A stretch of DNA of 64,000 nucleotides from Tenacibaculum adriaticum (GCF_008124875.1 NZ_VNIA01000002.1:730134-794133), one strand, 5' to 3'; counted from the first letter of the stretch, positions 33,561 to 44,950 are shown. Numbers and translations: made by a program. The notes: generated by a model not told the origin, from the letters alone.

Positions 33561-34457
33561 TTACGCTTTAATTTTCTTCCATTTATCACTCAAGGTGGGT
33601 GATATTTTTTGCAGAACAGTTTTCAATTTTTCTTCTTCCCCTGTTCTTGTTCCGTCAGAAAAAACATTTACGATTTCATCAGATTTTGCATCTAAAAAAA
33701 TGCGAATCATATGATTACCAACTGTAATATTAAATAATTGTTCTAAATTTAAAATACTATTTAAAATTTCTGTTTTACTTTCTTTTTCATTAACTGAGAA
33801 CGTGTCGAATCCTTTTCTGTGATAGTTATAATAGATAGCTCGTAAAGCTGCAAATTTTGAAGACAGTAAACTATCAATCAATGAAAAACGATTCTGTTTC
33901 CCTATTTCATTTTGCCAACCTGCGCTTCCACTTTGTTGAGCTTGTAACATTACATTTTCTGCCTGTTTTAAATATTCTTGTCCGCCATTTAAAGCAAATG
34001 TATCGGCATCTACACCCAAAATTGTGTATATATAAAAAACAATACCAGAAACTAAATTACTATCAAAGCTATTTGGATTGTATATTAATGGATCAAACTC
34101 ATTGTATTGAAAGTTAAAATTTGAATCGTTAATATTTAAAATTGGAGTCTCATAAGATGAATTAAAAACGGGACGTGTAGCTTGCACCTGAATACTTGCA
34201 TTAAAATTATTTCCACTTTGTTCGTTTACGATAATTGTAAATGCACAATTAATTCGCTCTTGTGGTAAAAATTTTTTATTCGTCCATTTTGTTTGATTGA
34301 TAAACTCTGTTAACGATTTTTGTAAAGTTGTGTAAACTTGTTTATTAGAGCTCTGAACCTTGTCTGCATTAATTGTTACAATAGCATTTAACTCTTCTTG
34401 TGCAACAACTGTAAACACAGAAAAAACGATTACAAAAAGGAGTAAAATCTTACGCAT
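33561..34457 (-). CDS. porD: PorD-like protein, DUF4835 (type IX secretion/gliding associated)
   Basis: A protein of 298 residues with a signal peptide (MRKILLLFVIVFSVFTVVAQ, cleaved about residue 19). The DUF4835 pattern is ELNAIVTINADKVQSSNKQVYTTLQKSLTEFIN, KFLPQERINCAFTIIV, ATRPVFNSSYETPILNIND and GVDADTFALNGG. PorD proteins are needed for type IX secretion in Porphyromonas and occur in gliding Bacteroidota; their precise role in the periplasm is unclear. The gene overlaps the coaBC stop by 8 bases. Confidence 0.9.
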   Translation of the reverse strand: MRKILLLFVIVFSVFTVVAQEELNAIVTINADKVQSSNKQVYTTLQKSLTEFINQTKWTNKKFLPQERINCAFTIIVNEQSGNNFNASIQVQATRPVFNSSYETPILNINDSNFNFQYNEFDPLIYNPNSFDSNLVSGIVFYIYTILGVDADTFALNGGQEYLKQAENVMLQAQQSGSAGWQNEIGKQNRFSLIDSLLSSKFAALRAIYYNYHRKGFDTFSVNEKESKTEILNSILNLEQLFNITVGNHMIRIFLDAKSDEIVNVFSDGTRTGEEEKLKTVLQKISPTLSDKWKKIKA

Positions 34458-35661
34458 TAATTCGTTGGATAATTTCGTTTATAATATCTACTGAAACTTC
34501 TTTTTTAGATTTTAATTGAAATGATTTTTGATTAAAACCTTTATCAATAATAGTAATTTTATTTGTATCTCCTGCAAAACCGGCTCCTTTATCTTGAAGA
34601 GAGTTTAAAACAATTAGATCTAAATTTTTACTTTTTATCTTCTTTTTAGCGTTTTCTACTTCATTATTTGTTTCGAGTGCAAAACCTACTAAAAATTGAT
34701 TTTTTTTAGCGTCTCCCAACGATTTTAAAATATCTTTCGTTGGTTCTAACTCTATTGTTAACGAAGTATCTTTCTTTTTTATTTTCTGATCAGCAACATT
34801 TTTTGGACGATAATCTGCCACCGCAGCAGATAAAATTGCAATATCTACATCCGCATAATATTTATGGCATGCTTCATACATATCTTGCGCTGATTTCACA
34901 TCTATTCGATGAATTAAAGAATCTTTTACAGTTTGACTCGAAGGTCCTGAAACTAAAAATACCTCAGCACCTAGATTAGCTGCTGTTTTAGCTATTTCAA
35001 ATCCCATCTTACCTGAAGAATGATTTCCTATAAAACGAACAGGGTCGATCGCTTCATAAGTAGGTCCCGCAGTCATTAAAATCTTCTTTCCTCGTAAAGG
35101 TAATTTCGAAGTGATATCTTTTTCTATAAAATCAACAATATCCTCAGGTTCTGCCATTCTTCCTTCACCAACCAATCCGCTAGCTAATTCACCTGAAGTT
35201 GCAGGTATCATTATATTTCCAAAACTTTGTAACTTTTCTAAACTTGTTTTTGTTGATGGATGTATATACATATCCAAATCCATTGCCGGAGCAAAATAAA
35301 CTGGGCATTTAGCCGACAAATATGTTGCTAATAATAAATTATCGCAAGTACCATTGGTCATTTTAGAAAGTGTATTGGCTGTAGCTGGAGCAATAATCAT
35401 TACATCTGCCCAAAGCCCTAAATCTACATGATTATTCCATAGTTCATTTTCATCTTCTTTATCATAAAAAGTAGAATGAACAGGATTTTTAGAAAGTGTA
35501 GATAGTGTAAGTGGAGTAATAAAATCTTTAGACGCAGGTGTCATAATAACTTTGACTTCTGCGCCTGATTTTATAAATAAACGGACTAAACTTGCCGTTT
35601 TATAAGCGGCGATTCCGGCTGTTATACCAAGTAATACTTTTTTCCCGCTTATTACAGACAT
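34450..35661 (-). CDS. coaBC: Bifunctional phosphopantothenoylcysteine synthetase/decarboxylase
   Basis: CoaBC makes 4'-phosphopantetheine in coenzyme A synthesis. The 403 residues comprise an N-terminal flavin decarboxylase (GITAGIAAYKTASLVRLF, the His-bearing NNHVDLGLWADVMIIAPATAN, PAMDLDMYIHP) up to about residue 185, and a C-terminal CTP-dependent synthetase (TAGPTYEAIDPVRFIGNHSSGKMG, ILSAAVADYRPKNVADQKIKK). The ATG shares one base with the rpoZ stop. Confidence 0.96.
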   Translation of the reverse strand: MSVISGKKVLLGITAGIAAYKTASLVRLFIKSGAEVKVIMTPASKDFITPLTLSTLSKNPVHSTFYDKEDENELWNNHVDLGLWADVMIIAPATANTLSKMTNGTCDNLLLATYLSAKCPVYFAPAMDLDMYIHPSTKTSLEKLQSFGNIMIPATSGELASGLVGEGRMAEPEDIVDFIEKDITSKLPLRGKKILMTAGPTYEAIDPVRFIGNHSSGKMGFEIAKTAANLGAEVFLVSGPSSQTVKDSLIHRIDVKSAQDMYEACHKYYADVDIAILSAAVADYRPKNVADQKIKKKDTSLTIELEPTKDILKSLGDAKKNQFLVGFALETNNEVENAKKKIKSKNLDLIVLNSLQDKGAGFAGDTNKITIIDKGFNQKSFQLKSKKEVSVDIINEIIQRINA

Positions 35662-35981
35662 TATTCTGCGTCTGGTGTTCTATAATAAACTTTATCGTTT
35701 AACCATTCTTCAATAGCTAACGCAGTTGGTTTAGGTAAACGTTCGTAGAATTTAGAAACTTCGATTTGTTCTTTGTTTTCGAAAACTTCTTCTAAGCTAT
35801 CATTATACGTTGCAAACTCCTCTAATTTATCTACTAATTCTGTTTTTAAATCAGAATTAATTTGATCAGCTCTTTTTGCAATAATAGAAATCGCCTCATA
35901 AATATTGTTTGTTGGCGCTTCAATAGCTTCTTTATTATAAGTAATAGTACTTATTGCTGCATTCGTATCTTTATAGTCCAT
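35661..35981 (-). CDS. rpoZ: RNA polymerase omega/Rpb6-type subunit
   Basis: A 106-residue protein of the Bacteroidota omega type, found next to coaBC as in many bacteria. The recognisable core is NNIYEAISIIAKRADQINSDLKTEL, corresponding to the omega helix pair that clamps the beta-prime C-terminus. The C-terminal half (FYERLPKPTALAIEEWLNDKVYY) is specific to the phylum. It lies 2 bases after bamD and overlaps coaBC by 1 base. Confidence 0.88.
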   Translation of the reverse strand: MDYKDTNAAISTITYNKEAIEAPTNNIYEAISIIAKRADQINSDLKTELVDKLEEFATYNDSLEEVFENKEQIEVSKFYERLPKPTALAIEEWLNDKVYYRTPDAE

Positions 35982-35983
35982 AA

Positions 35984-36802
35984 TTAACTTTTAACTAATT
36001 GTAATTGCTCTTCCTCCTTTTGTAATGTTGCTAACATTTTATCAGAATCTTCCATAAACTTAGACTTAGGAAAGTTTCTTTTTAATTTCTCATATGCTTT
36101 AATAGCATCTTTAATACGTTGTTCTTTTCTACGTTTTGTACTTTTTAAAACATAATCATGTGCCGCTTTCAATCGGTAGTACAATGCTTCTTCTTTAAAA
36201 GATGTACCTAAATAGTCTTCTAATAAATTATCAAACGCTACAATAGCCGCTCGGTAATTTCTTGAGTCATAATCTGCTGTATGATAATAGGTTTTAGCTA
36301 TTTCAAAAGATTTTTTTTCTAACTTATAACGTAGCTCTTTATAGTACTTATTTGCTTCATCCATTCTTGTTGAATTAGGATAAGCATCAATAAACGTTTG
36401 AAATGAGTTTAACGCTTTATCAGTATCTGTTGGGTCTAAACTAAAACGAGGACTTGCTTTATAATAACTTAAAGCTGACAAAAAATCTGCTTCCTCTTTT
36501 TTAGAACTTTTCGGATAATTCTGCGAAAAACGATCAAAATAATACCCTGCTAAACTATAATTTTTCTCATTAAAATTAGAATTTGCAACCATATATTGAA
36601 TACGCTCCATTTGAGGTTTCCCTCTATATGATGGCGTAATTTTTTCAAACAAACGTAATGCTTTACTATACTTGTTTGCTTCGTACATCTTCACTGCCAT
36701 TTTGTATTGATCTTCAGTAGTACCTCTGTTCAATACTTTTTGATATTCACCACAAGAGGTTAACACCAAAATTATAACAAATAAGCTCGCTAAATTTTTC
36801 AT
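35984..36802 (-). CDS. bamD: Outer-membrane assembly lipoprotein BamD
   Basis: BamD is part of the BAM complex inserting outer-membrane barrels. The 272-residue protein has a lipobox (VLTSCGEYQKVL) and TPR-like helical repeats: YKMAVKMYEANKYSKALRLFEKI, YSLAGYYFDRFSQNYPKSSKKEEA, ALNSFQTFIDAYPNSTRMDEA, AIVAFDNLLEDYLGT and AIKAYEKLKRNFPKSKFMEDS. I prefer the second ATG at 36802 over 36811, because the -7 box at 36816-36823 would start transcription close to or after 36811. Confidence 0.92.
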   Translation of the reverse strand: MKNLASLFVIILVLTSCGEYQKVLNRGTTEDQYKMAVKMYEANKYSKALRLFEKITPSYRGKPQMERIQYMVANSNFNEKNYSLAGYYFDRFSQNYPKSSKKEEADFLSALSYYKASPRFSLDPTDTDKALNSFQTFIDAYPNSTRMDEANKYYKELRYKLEKKSFEIAKTYYHTADYDSRNYRAAIVAFDNLLEDYLGTSFKEEALYYRLKAAHDYVLKSTKRRKEQRIKDAIKAYEKLKRNFPKSKFMEDSDKMLATLQKEEEQLQLVKS

Positions 36803-36815
36803 TTTTTGCATCTGG

Positions 36816-36823
36816 CAAAATTA
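36816..36823 (-). promoter_or_regulatory. -7 box of the bamD-rpoZ-coaBC-porD operon
   Basis: The minus strand reads TAATTTTG, a perfect TAnnTTTG. It lies 14 bases before the ATG at 36802, so the leader is short. Confidence 0.55.
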
Positions 36824-36917
36824 GTAATTAAATATGGATTATTAAAACGATTTTACGCATCTAAAATTGCGCATCGCAATAAACCATAATTTCAAGAATT
36901 ATTGTACTAAACGTTTG

Positions 36918-37430
36918 TTAAATTTGTTCTGCAGATTGGTTTCCAACTAATTGCTTCACATCATTATCGAACAAATACAATCCTCCTTTATCATCACCTA
37001 TTAAATTGATTTTATCTAAGATATTTCTTGCCAATGCTTCTTCTTCTATTTGTTCTGCGACATACCACTGTAAAAAGTTATGTGTAGCATAATCTCTTTC
37101 TTCTAAAGTGATATGTACCAATTCATTAATCGATTCAGAAACCATTACTTCATGGTCAAATAAATTTTGAAACATATCTTTAAAAGAACCAAATTTGGCA
37201 GATGGAGCTTCTAAAGCAGGAACTGTTGCATGACCACCACGTTCGTTTACAAATTTTACTAATTTTAACATGTGCATTCTTTCTTCATCAGAATGTGCAT
37301 ACATAAACTGTGCAACACCCTCAAAACCTTGAACTTCTGCCCAAGATGCCATTGATAAATATACTTGTGAAGATTGCGCTTCTATTTTTATTTGATTGTT
37401 TAAAGCGCTTTCTATTTTTTTTGATACCAT
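36918..37430 (-). CDS. ftnA: Ferritin
   Basis: A 170-residue four-helix iron-storage protein of the bacterial non-haem type. Ferroxidase ligands are seen in INELVHITLEERDYATHNF, EAQSSQVYLSMASWAEVQGFEG (first Glu of the centre) and AHSDEERMHMLKLVKF (Glu-x-x-His). The C-terminal helix with VAEQIEEEALARNILDKI completes the fold. The gene stands alone, 102 bases before the dapA end on the same strand. CATCTTTG at 37469..37462 is a one-mismatch -7 box. Iron control is likely but no Fur box is evident. Confidence 0.93.
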   Translation of the reverse strand: MVSKKIESALNNQIKIEAQSSQVYLSMASWAEVQGFEGVAQFMYAHSDEERMHMLKLVKFVNERGGHATVPALEAPSAKFGSFKDMFQNLFDHEVMVSESINELVHITLEERDYATHNFLQWYVAEQIEEEALARNILDKINLIGDDKGGLYLFDNDVKQLVGNQSAEQI

Positions 37431-37532
37431 ATCTCTCTCTTTTTACTTTTGTTTGACTTAACAAAGATGCTAAAAAAAGCCCATAATTAAATAATTATGA
37501 GCTTAGTTTTATTCAATTTTTGTTTAGACAAA

Positions 37533-38408
37533 TTATAGATTGTCTATAAAATCTGATATTTCAGTTTGTAATTCTTCGGAAGCTTTTACTAGCGGCAAAC
37601 GAACTTGATCTTGACAAATTCCCTTTTTTAATAGCATTGCTTTGATTCCTGCCGGATTTCCTTCTGCAAAAATTAAATCGATACTATCTGCAACTTTATA
37701 ATGCAACTCGTAAGCTTCTTTTACTTTTCCTTGTAAACCTAACTGAATCATTTTTGAAAACTCTTTTGGCAATCCTTCTCCTATCACACTAATTACTCCT
37801 GCTCCTCCAGCTAACGTCATAGGCAATGCAATCATATCATCTCCCGAGATTACTAAAAATCCTTCTGGTACATTTTGAATAATTTTCATGGCTTGTACCA
37901 TATCTCCTTTTGCTTCTTTAACAGCAATTATGTTATCAAAATCATTCGCCAAACGAACAATTACGTCTGTAGACATGTTTGAAGCTGTTCTACCCGGAAC
38001 ATTGTATAAAATAATTGGTTTATCAGTAGTTTCTGCTATGGTTTTAAAATGCTGATAAATTCCTTCCTGTGTTGGCTTATTATAATAAGGAGATACTGAT
38101 AAAATTCCAGCAAAATCTGATAAATCAGTTGACTTAATTTCTTCTACCACAGCTGTAGTATTGTTTCCTCCAATACCAATTACTAATGGTAAGCGATCTT
38201 TATTAACCTCAATAATTTTAGCTTTAACAGCTTCTTTTTCTTCTTGGGTTAATGTTGCTGGTTCTCCAGTTGTACCTAAAACAACTAAGTAGTTTATACC
38301 ATTTTCTATTTGGTAATTTACCAAACGCTCTAAACCCTCAAAATCTATAGTTTTATCTTCATTAAAAGGAGTTACCAATGCCACTCCTGTTCCTAAAAAT
38401 TGTTGCAT
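37533..38408 (-). CDS. dapA: 4-hydroxy-tetrahydrodipicolinate synthase
   Basis: DapA condenses pyruvate and aspartate semialdehyde at the entry to lysine and meso-diaminopimelate synthesis. The 291-residue TIM barrel shows [26 protein letters not shown], the tyrosine motif [13 protein letters not shown], and the Schiff-base lysine in [12 protein letters not shown]. The ATG at 38408 is chosen because an in-frame TTG at 38429 belongs to the -7 promoter box. Confidence 0.95.
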   Translation of the reverse strand: MQQFLGTGVALVTPFNEDKTIDFEGLERLVNYQIENGINYLVVLGTTGEPATLTQEEKEAVKAKIIEVNKDRLPLVIGIGGNNTTAVVEEIKSTDLSDFAGILSVSPYYNKPTQEGIYQHFKTIAETTDKPIILYNVPGRTASNMSTDVIVRLANDFDNIIAVKEAKGDMVQAMKIIQNVPEGFLVISGDDMIALPMTLAGGAGVISVIGEGLPKEFSKMIQLGLQGKVKEAYELHYKVADSIDLIFAEGNPAGIKAMLLKKGICQDQVRLPLVKASEELQTEISDFIDNL

Positions 38409-38426
38409 GTTTAATAATTTATCCTG

Positions 38427-38434
38427 CAAAATTA
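38427..38434 (-). promoter_or_regulatory. -7 box of dapA
   Basis: The minus strand reads TAATTTTG, a perfect TAnnTTTG, 18 bases before the dapA ATG. Confidence 0.55.
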
Positions 38435-38499
38435 AAGTTTTATTTGGTATAAAGATTAGATTTTAAAAGAATACACAATTTTTTGTTGTGTGTTAAATT

Positions 38500-39588
38500 T
38501 TACTCGATAATTTCCAATAAAATGAGTTGATTTAACTGTTTTCCATACATCTGAAAATTATCATCAGACACCAATAATAAAGTTTGATTACCGTTAGATA
38601 ATTTGGGACCTAAAGTAATTCCTTCTATATTATCAACAATACCGTCTGTTAGTTGATTTCTAACATCATTGAAATTTAGTAACAATTCTTTTTTAACAAG
38701 AATAAATTTTATATTTTTAAGTGAAGAAGATTCTAACGTATTGGTCGTTTTTTTTTCTAAAGTAGCTTTGTAAATTTTAATGGTATTTCCATAACTTCCA
38801 TAATTGTTTTGATACGCTCTTTCTACGACAAAAAACTGATTCTTTGCATACTCTAAAATAGCTGTAACTCCATTTAGATTAACATCTCCTTTTGGTGGAT
38901 TGCCAATACTGTCTAACTGATACGCAAATTGCTTTTCTGCCTTAGCTGTACTAGTGCTAAAATATGTGATTCTAATTGGTGAATTCGTTTTAGTAAATGT
39001 TGCTTCTTCTCCGTCGGATTCTAAAACGCCTTCCATTCCAACCCAAAAACCTTTATTATCAAAGCTTTTTGAAGAACTTTCAAAAGTTGCATTGTGTTTC
39101 GGTTTTGATGTTGAATTAGCATTGAAATATTCTGGAATTTCATAATTCATCACAAAATTACCTTGTAAATTCGTTTTAAAAACGGATGGATTTTTACCTT
39201 TATAAATAGATCCTTCAGAAACAAAATTGAATTGCTTATTCTCTTTATCAAAAAGAATCGATTCTAAATCTAAGCTGTTTTGTTTATAGAATTCAGATGA
39301 GTCTTTTAGATATATAACATCTATAAAATCAACAGAATTTATCGTGTCTTTTTTCAGGTTTATTCTTACTTTAAAAACTCTTGGATCTTTAGAGTCATCT
39401 ACTACGAAATAGTAATTTTCACCATCAAAATCTACTCCTGACAAACCTCCTACAAAAGAGTTTTTAAACTGTAAAGAATCCTCTACAACATATTCATCAA
39501 CAAATTTTAACTTCATTTTTTTAGGCTGATTACTCTTACAACCTACTAAACTAAGAAGAAACACTACACACAAAAAAAATACTCTCAT
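38500..39588 (-). CDS. Lipoprotein with phytase-like/esterase-like beta-propeller domain
   Basis: The lipobox is LLSLVGCKSN (Cys17). The 362-residue body resembles the 'esterase-like activity of phytase' domain: GGLSGVDFDGENYYFVVDD at the start, then SLDLESILFD, FWVGMEG, PPKGDVNLNGVTAILEYAKNQFFVVERAY, and DGIVDNIEGITLGPKLSNGNQTLLLVSDDNF at the end. It should sit in the periplasm or on the outer membrane. The substrate is unknown, and the enzyme class should be treated as provisional. It is divergent from the DoxX-like gene. Confidence 0.85.
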   Translation of the reverse strand: MRVFFLCVVFLLSLVGCKSNQPKKMKLKFVDEYVVEDSLQFKNSFVGGLSGVDFDGENYYFVVDDSKDPRVFKVRINLKKDTINSVDFIDVIYLKDSSEFYKQNSLDLESILFDKENKQFNFVSEGSIYKGKNPSVFKTNLQGNFVMNYEIPEYFNANSTSKPKHNATFESSSKSFDNKGFWVGMEGVLESDGEEATFTKTNSPIRITYFSTSTAKAEKQFAYQLDSIGNPPKGDVNLNGVTAILEYAKNQFFVVERAYQNNYGSYGNTIKIYKATLEKKTTNTLESSSLKNIKFILVKKELLLNFNDVRNQLTDGIVDNIEGITLGPKLSNGNQTLLLVSDDNFQMYGKQLNQLILLEIIE

Positions 39589-39669
39589 TTTAAATTTTTT
39601 CTAATTTTTACAGAGGTGTAAGTTAGCCAACTTTGATCGTCTAAACCTAAGAATCAACTTTAAGTTATT

Positions 39670-40050
39670 ATGAAAAAATACGTGCCTATTATTTTAAAAT
39701 TAGTTGCTGCATCTATAATGCTACAAACCTTATTGTTTAAATTTACAGGCGCTCAAGAAAGCGTTCATTTATTCACCAAAATTGCGGGCGAAAATGAAGC
39801 TTTTTTGCGTATTGGAACTGGAATTATAGAGCTTATTGCTTCTGTTTTACTATTTGTTCCTAAAAAAACTTGGTTAGGAGCTTACCTAACCATCGGTTTA
39901 ATGAGCGGTGCTATCTTATCGCATTTAACAAAAATTGGTATTGTACACAATAACGATGGAGGAACCTTATTTATTATGGCTGTCATCACACTTATTTCTG
40001 CAATTGTTTTGTTATACATAAACCGTAAAAACATTCCTTTTTTTAATTAG
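39670..40050 (+). CDS. DoxX-like four-helix membrane protein
   Basis: A 126-residue integral membrane protein with four helices (about residues 6-22, 45-63, 68-86, 98-116). The layout LKLVAASIMLQTLLFKFTGAQESVHLF ... RIGTGIIELIASVLLFVP ... AYLTIGLMSGAILSHLT fits the DoxX/DoxD-like superfamily, whose members often associate with thiol or quinone oxidation. The specific role is unknown. Its stop overlaps the stop of the convergent YhhN gene by 4 bases. Confidence 0.78.
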   Translation: MKKYVPIILKLVAASIMLQTLLFKFTGAQESVHLFTKIAGENEAFLRIGTGIIELIASVLLFVPKKTWLGAYLTIGLMSGAILSHLTKIGIVHNNDGGTLFIMAVITLISAIVLLYINRKNIPFFN

Positions 40051-40709
40051 CTTTTTTCAGATTTAGCGACCATTGCTTTACATATTAAATATTGAGCGGC
40101 TATATATGTTACCATAATTATAACTCCATAAATTTCTTTTGGTTCATAAAATCTATTAATCGCTATTAAACTATCAGAAGTAATAAATATAACAGCTCCT
40201 AAAAAAAGCCACAGATTTGCGGTTGATTTGTGACTAATATAATTTAACAACGTAACCGCACCGAAAGATGAAATAGTAATTCCGTAAACTGTTACTGGAA
40301 TTAACATGTCTCCTAAATTATCATTAATTAGCAATAATAATGCTAATAAGTAAACTACAAACGGAGCTGATGCTACTGCCACTTTAGCAAAAGACTCTTT
40401 TTTAAGGAAATTTGTAGTAATTTTTATGTATAAGATATGTGCAAATAAAAACGAAGCTAGACCGAAAACAAAGAAATCGTCTTTGAATAACAAGAAAACA
40501 TCTCCCCAAAACGAAAAGAAAAGTGCTGATAAAAACCAAAAACTTGGTTTTTTAACCGAAAATAGATACACAACCGCTAAAACCGTCATCAATAAAGGTT
40601 TAAAAATCATTTCTAATGGTTGACTATTAACAGCTACCGCGTAAACTTCTATTGCTGAAACTATTAAAAAAAGGATTGAGGCGATTAAAATTTTGGTTTG
40701 TTTAGTCAT
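40047..40709 (-). CDS. YhhN-family membrane protein (lysoplasmalogenase-like)
   Basis: The 220-residue protein has about eight membrane helices. The YhhN/TMEM86 pattern is FKPLLMTVLAVVYLF, SALFFSFWGDVFLLF, FVFGLASFLFAHILYI and LFLGAVIFITSDSLIAINRFY, with the paired acidic residues expected in the active site. Animal members hydrolyse lysoplasmalogen; bacterial function is less certain. It precedes nothing in operon except ligA upstream, with a gap of 12 bases to the ligA stop. Confidence 0.87.
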   Translation of the reverse strand: MTKQTKILIASILFLIVSAIEVYAVAVNSQPLEMIFKPLLMTVLAVVYLFSVKKPSFWFLSALFFSFWGDVFLLFKDDFFVFGLASFLFAHILYIKITTNFLKKESFAKVAVASAPFVVYLLALLLLINDNLGDMLIPVTVYGITISSFGAVTLLNYISHKSTANLWLFLGAVIFITSDSLIAINRFYEPKEIYGVIIMVTYIAAQYLICKAMVAKSEKS

Positions 40710-40721
40710 AGTTTGAGTTAG

Positions 40722-42719
<1,998 letters not shown>

Positions 42720-43301
42720 TTATCTCTTTACTTTTCCTGTAAACACACTCACACCTTTTGGAAACGGGTTTCCGGAAGAACGACGAAATGAAGCAATTTG
42801 ACCTGCATGCCAAATCGCATCAGCAATAGGTCCGTTAATTGCATTCCAAAACGGAAATTCTGAAGTGCTTTCTCCTCTCTTAAAAACGATTTTGAACTGT
42901 GAAATATCATCACTCTTTTTTAAAATATCACTTGCTGCTTTTAAATTTTCTAACGTTTTTTTGCGTTTATCAGCAAACGGCATTTTTGAAAAATCAAAAG
43001 TTCCACTCTCTACATTTAATGTTGCATTTACAACTACTTGCGATAAGTTTAAAATATGATCAATCGTTTCTTCTGTCGTTCTTACTTCTGCATTCGGACG
43101 AAATTGTAGATCTTTTTCAGTTAATCCTTCCGTTGCCCAATAATACCGAAATCCTAACCCATCAACCATTCTACTCATTACACTACCAGCTGTATATTCA
43201 TTTGAAGCTTCAGGAATTTCATAATATGGTAATTGTTTATTTTGTGCGTTACTTTTTATCATCAGAAATAAAAATATAAAAGAAAGTATTAGTCTTTTCA
43301 T
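42720..43301 (-). CDS. Exported DinB-like metal-binding protein
   Basis: A signal peptide (MKRLILSFIFLFLMIKSNAQ, cut after about residue 20) is followed by a DinB four-helix domain with conserved histidines in TEETIDHILNLSQVV and AIWHAGQIASFRRSSGNP, in a protein of 193 residues. DinB/YfiT proteins bind a divalent metal with three His; secreted forms are frequent in Bacteroidota and their function is unknown. The ATG at 43301 is preferred over a TTG one codon upstream. Confidence 0.85.
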   Translation of the reverse strand: MKRLILSFIFLFLMIKSNAQNKQLPYYEIPEASNEYTAGSVMSRMVDGLGFRYYWATEGLTEKDLQFRPNAEVRTTEETIDHILNLSQVVVNATLNVESGTFDFSKMPFADKRKKTLENLKAASDILKKSDDISQFKIVFKRGESTSEFPFWNAINGPIADAIWHAGQIASFRRSSGNPFPKGVSVFTGKVKR

Positions 43302-43372
43302 CAAATTGAAATTTTGGCTAATTTAAGGAAAGTTTTAAGGTCTCGACTTGGCACTTACTTACATTTTTCAAC

Positions 43373-43404
43373 AAAAAAACCCGAAACAAATTGTTTCGGG
43401 TTTT
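43373..43404 (-). terminator. Intrinsic terminator after the GAPDH gene
   Basis: CCCGAAACAA (43380-43389) pairs with TTGTTTCGGG (43391-43400), leaving a small loop when folded. Read on the minus strand, the stem is followed by seven T (43379..43373). It lies about 35 bases after the GAPDH stop. Confidence 0.85.
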
Positions 43405-43436
43405 CATATTAATTTTTTAAAGCTTTAAACAATCTA

Positions 43437-44879
43437 CTAATAATAAGTATAACGACGAACTTTAGCTATATGTTTTGCTAAACGCATTACTTGATGAGAG
43501 TATCCGTATTCGTTATCATACCAAACGTAAATTACAATTGTATCTCCGTCTGTAATAGTTGCTTTACTATCAAAAATTGATGGTGCTGTAGTTCCTACAA
43601 TATCTGAAGAAACTAATTCGTTATTTAACGAATATTGAATTTGCTCTACTAAATCCCCTTCTAAAGCATATTGCTTCATAATGGCATTAATTGCTTCTGT
43701 AGTAGTTTCCGAATTTAACTGCAAATTTAAAATTGCTAAAGAACCATTAGGAACAGGAACACGGATCGCATTTGAAGTTAATTTACCTTCTAATGCTGGT
43801 AATGCTTTGGATACTGCTTTGCCTGCACCTGTTTCTGTAATTACCATGTTTAAAGCAGCTGCTCTACCTCTACGATATTTACTATGCATATTGTCTACCA
43901 AATTTTGGTCATTCGTATACGCATGAATCGTTTCTAAGTGTCCTTTTTTAATTCCGAAGTTATCTTCTATAACTTTTAAAACAGGTGTAATAGCATTTGT
44001 TGTACAAGATGCTGCTGAAAAAATATCTATTTTATCAGGATCATTTTCTAAATGATTAACTCCGTGCACGATGTTTGGAATTCCTTTTCCTGGCGCAGTT
44101 AACAATACTTTGCTAGCTCCTTTAGCTTTTAAGTGTCGACTTAATGCTTCTTTATCTTTAAAAGCACCTGTGTTGTCGATAATTAATGCATCATTAATTC
44201 CATATTGAGTATAATCAATATCTTCTGGAGCATTAGCAGAAATCATTCTTACAGTTGTACCGTTAATAATTAACGCATCGTTTTCTGCATCTACTTCTAC
44301 AGTTCCTAAAAAATCACCGTGTACTGAATCTATGCTTAATAATGAAGCTCTTTTTTCTAAAACAGTTTGATCTATCTTTCCTCGAGTAACCACAGCTCTT
44401 AATCTTAATTGAGAACCTTTACCCATTTTAGTCATTAATTCACGTGCTAACAAACGACCGATACGACCAAAGCCATACAAAACAACATCTTTTGGTTGAA
44501 TTTCATTTGCTTTAGTTGCATCTTTTAATTGATTTTTAACGAAACTAACTTTGTCTTCGCATTTTTCTCCTTGTAAATAACACTCATAAGCTAATTTTCC
44601 GATATCTAATTTTGATGGTGGTAAATTAATAGATTGAATTGCTTTTGCTATTTCTAATGCATCGTTGATTGAAATTGGCTTTGCTACAAATCTTCCAGCA
44701 TAGTTAATTAAATTTAAAACTTCGCTTGCTCTTTTATCTATTAAAGGATTTCTAAATAAAACTAATTCGATCGATTTATCGTACCATAAATCGTTAACGA
44801 TATTAATAAATTCTGTAGTTGCTCTTCTAACCTGGGCTTGATTTACAACTTCTTTTTCGTAATTTGTTATTGTTGACAT
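43437..44879 (-). CDS. gap: Glyceraldehyde-3-phosphate dehydrogenase, long form with N-terminal extension
   Basis: This is a glycolytic/gluconeogenic dehydrogenase. The 480 residues exceed the usual 330-340. An extra helical N-terminal segment (about 1-130) precedes the NAD domain, which starts at VVLYGFGRIGRLLAREL. The catalytic Cys292 is in SAASCTTNAITPVLKV, with HAYTNDQNLVDNMH and WYDNEYGYSHQV later. The binding loop is VVTRGKIDQT in place of the usual NAD-specific Asp-containing loop, so cofactor preference may be relaxed. It is a single-gene unit with its own promoter and terminator. Long GAPDHs of this kind occur in Bacteroidota beside a short one elsewhere. Confidence 0.93.
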   Translation of the reverse strand: MSTITNYEKEVVNQAQVRRATTEFINIVNDLWYDKSIELVLFRNPLIDKRASEVLNLINYAGRFVAKPISINDALEIAKAIQSINLPPSKLDIGKLAYECYLQGEKCEDKVSFVKNQLKDATKANEIQPKDVVLYGFGRIGRLLARELMTKMGKGSQLRLRAVVTRGKIDQTVLEKRASLLSIDSVHGDFLGTVEVDAENDALIINGTTVRMISANAPEDIDYTQYGINDALIIDNTGAFKDKEALSRHLKAKGASKVLLTAPGKGIPNIVHGVNHLENDPDKIDIFSAASCTTNAITPVLKVIEDNFGIKKGHLETIHAYTNDQNLVDNMHSKYRRGRAAALNMVITETGAGKAVSKALPALEGKLTSNAIRVPVPNGSLAILNLQLNSETTTEAINAIMKQYALEGDLVEQIQYSLNNELVSSDIVGTTAPSIFDSKATITDGDTIVIYVWYDNEYGYSHQVMRLAKHIAKVRRYTYY

Positions 44880-44911
44880 AGTTGTGTTGAACTAATTAAA
44901 AAAAATTTTTG

Positions 44912-44919
44912 CAAAAGTA
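44912..44919 (-). promoter_or_regulatory. -7 box of gap
   Basis: The minus strand reads TACTTTTG, a perfect TAnnTTTG, 32 bases before the gap ATG at 44879. Confidence 0.55.
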
Positions 44920-44950
44920 TTAATTTCAATCGATTTCGTAAGTTTTTTTT

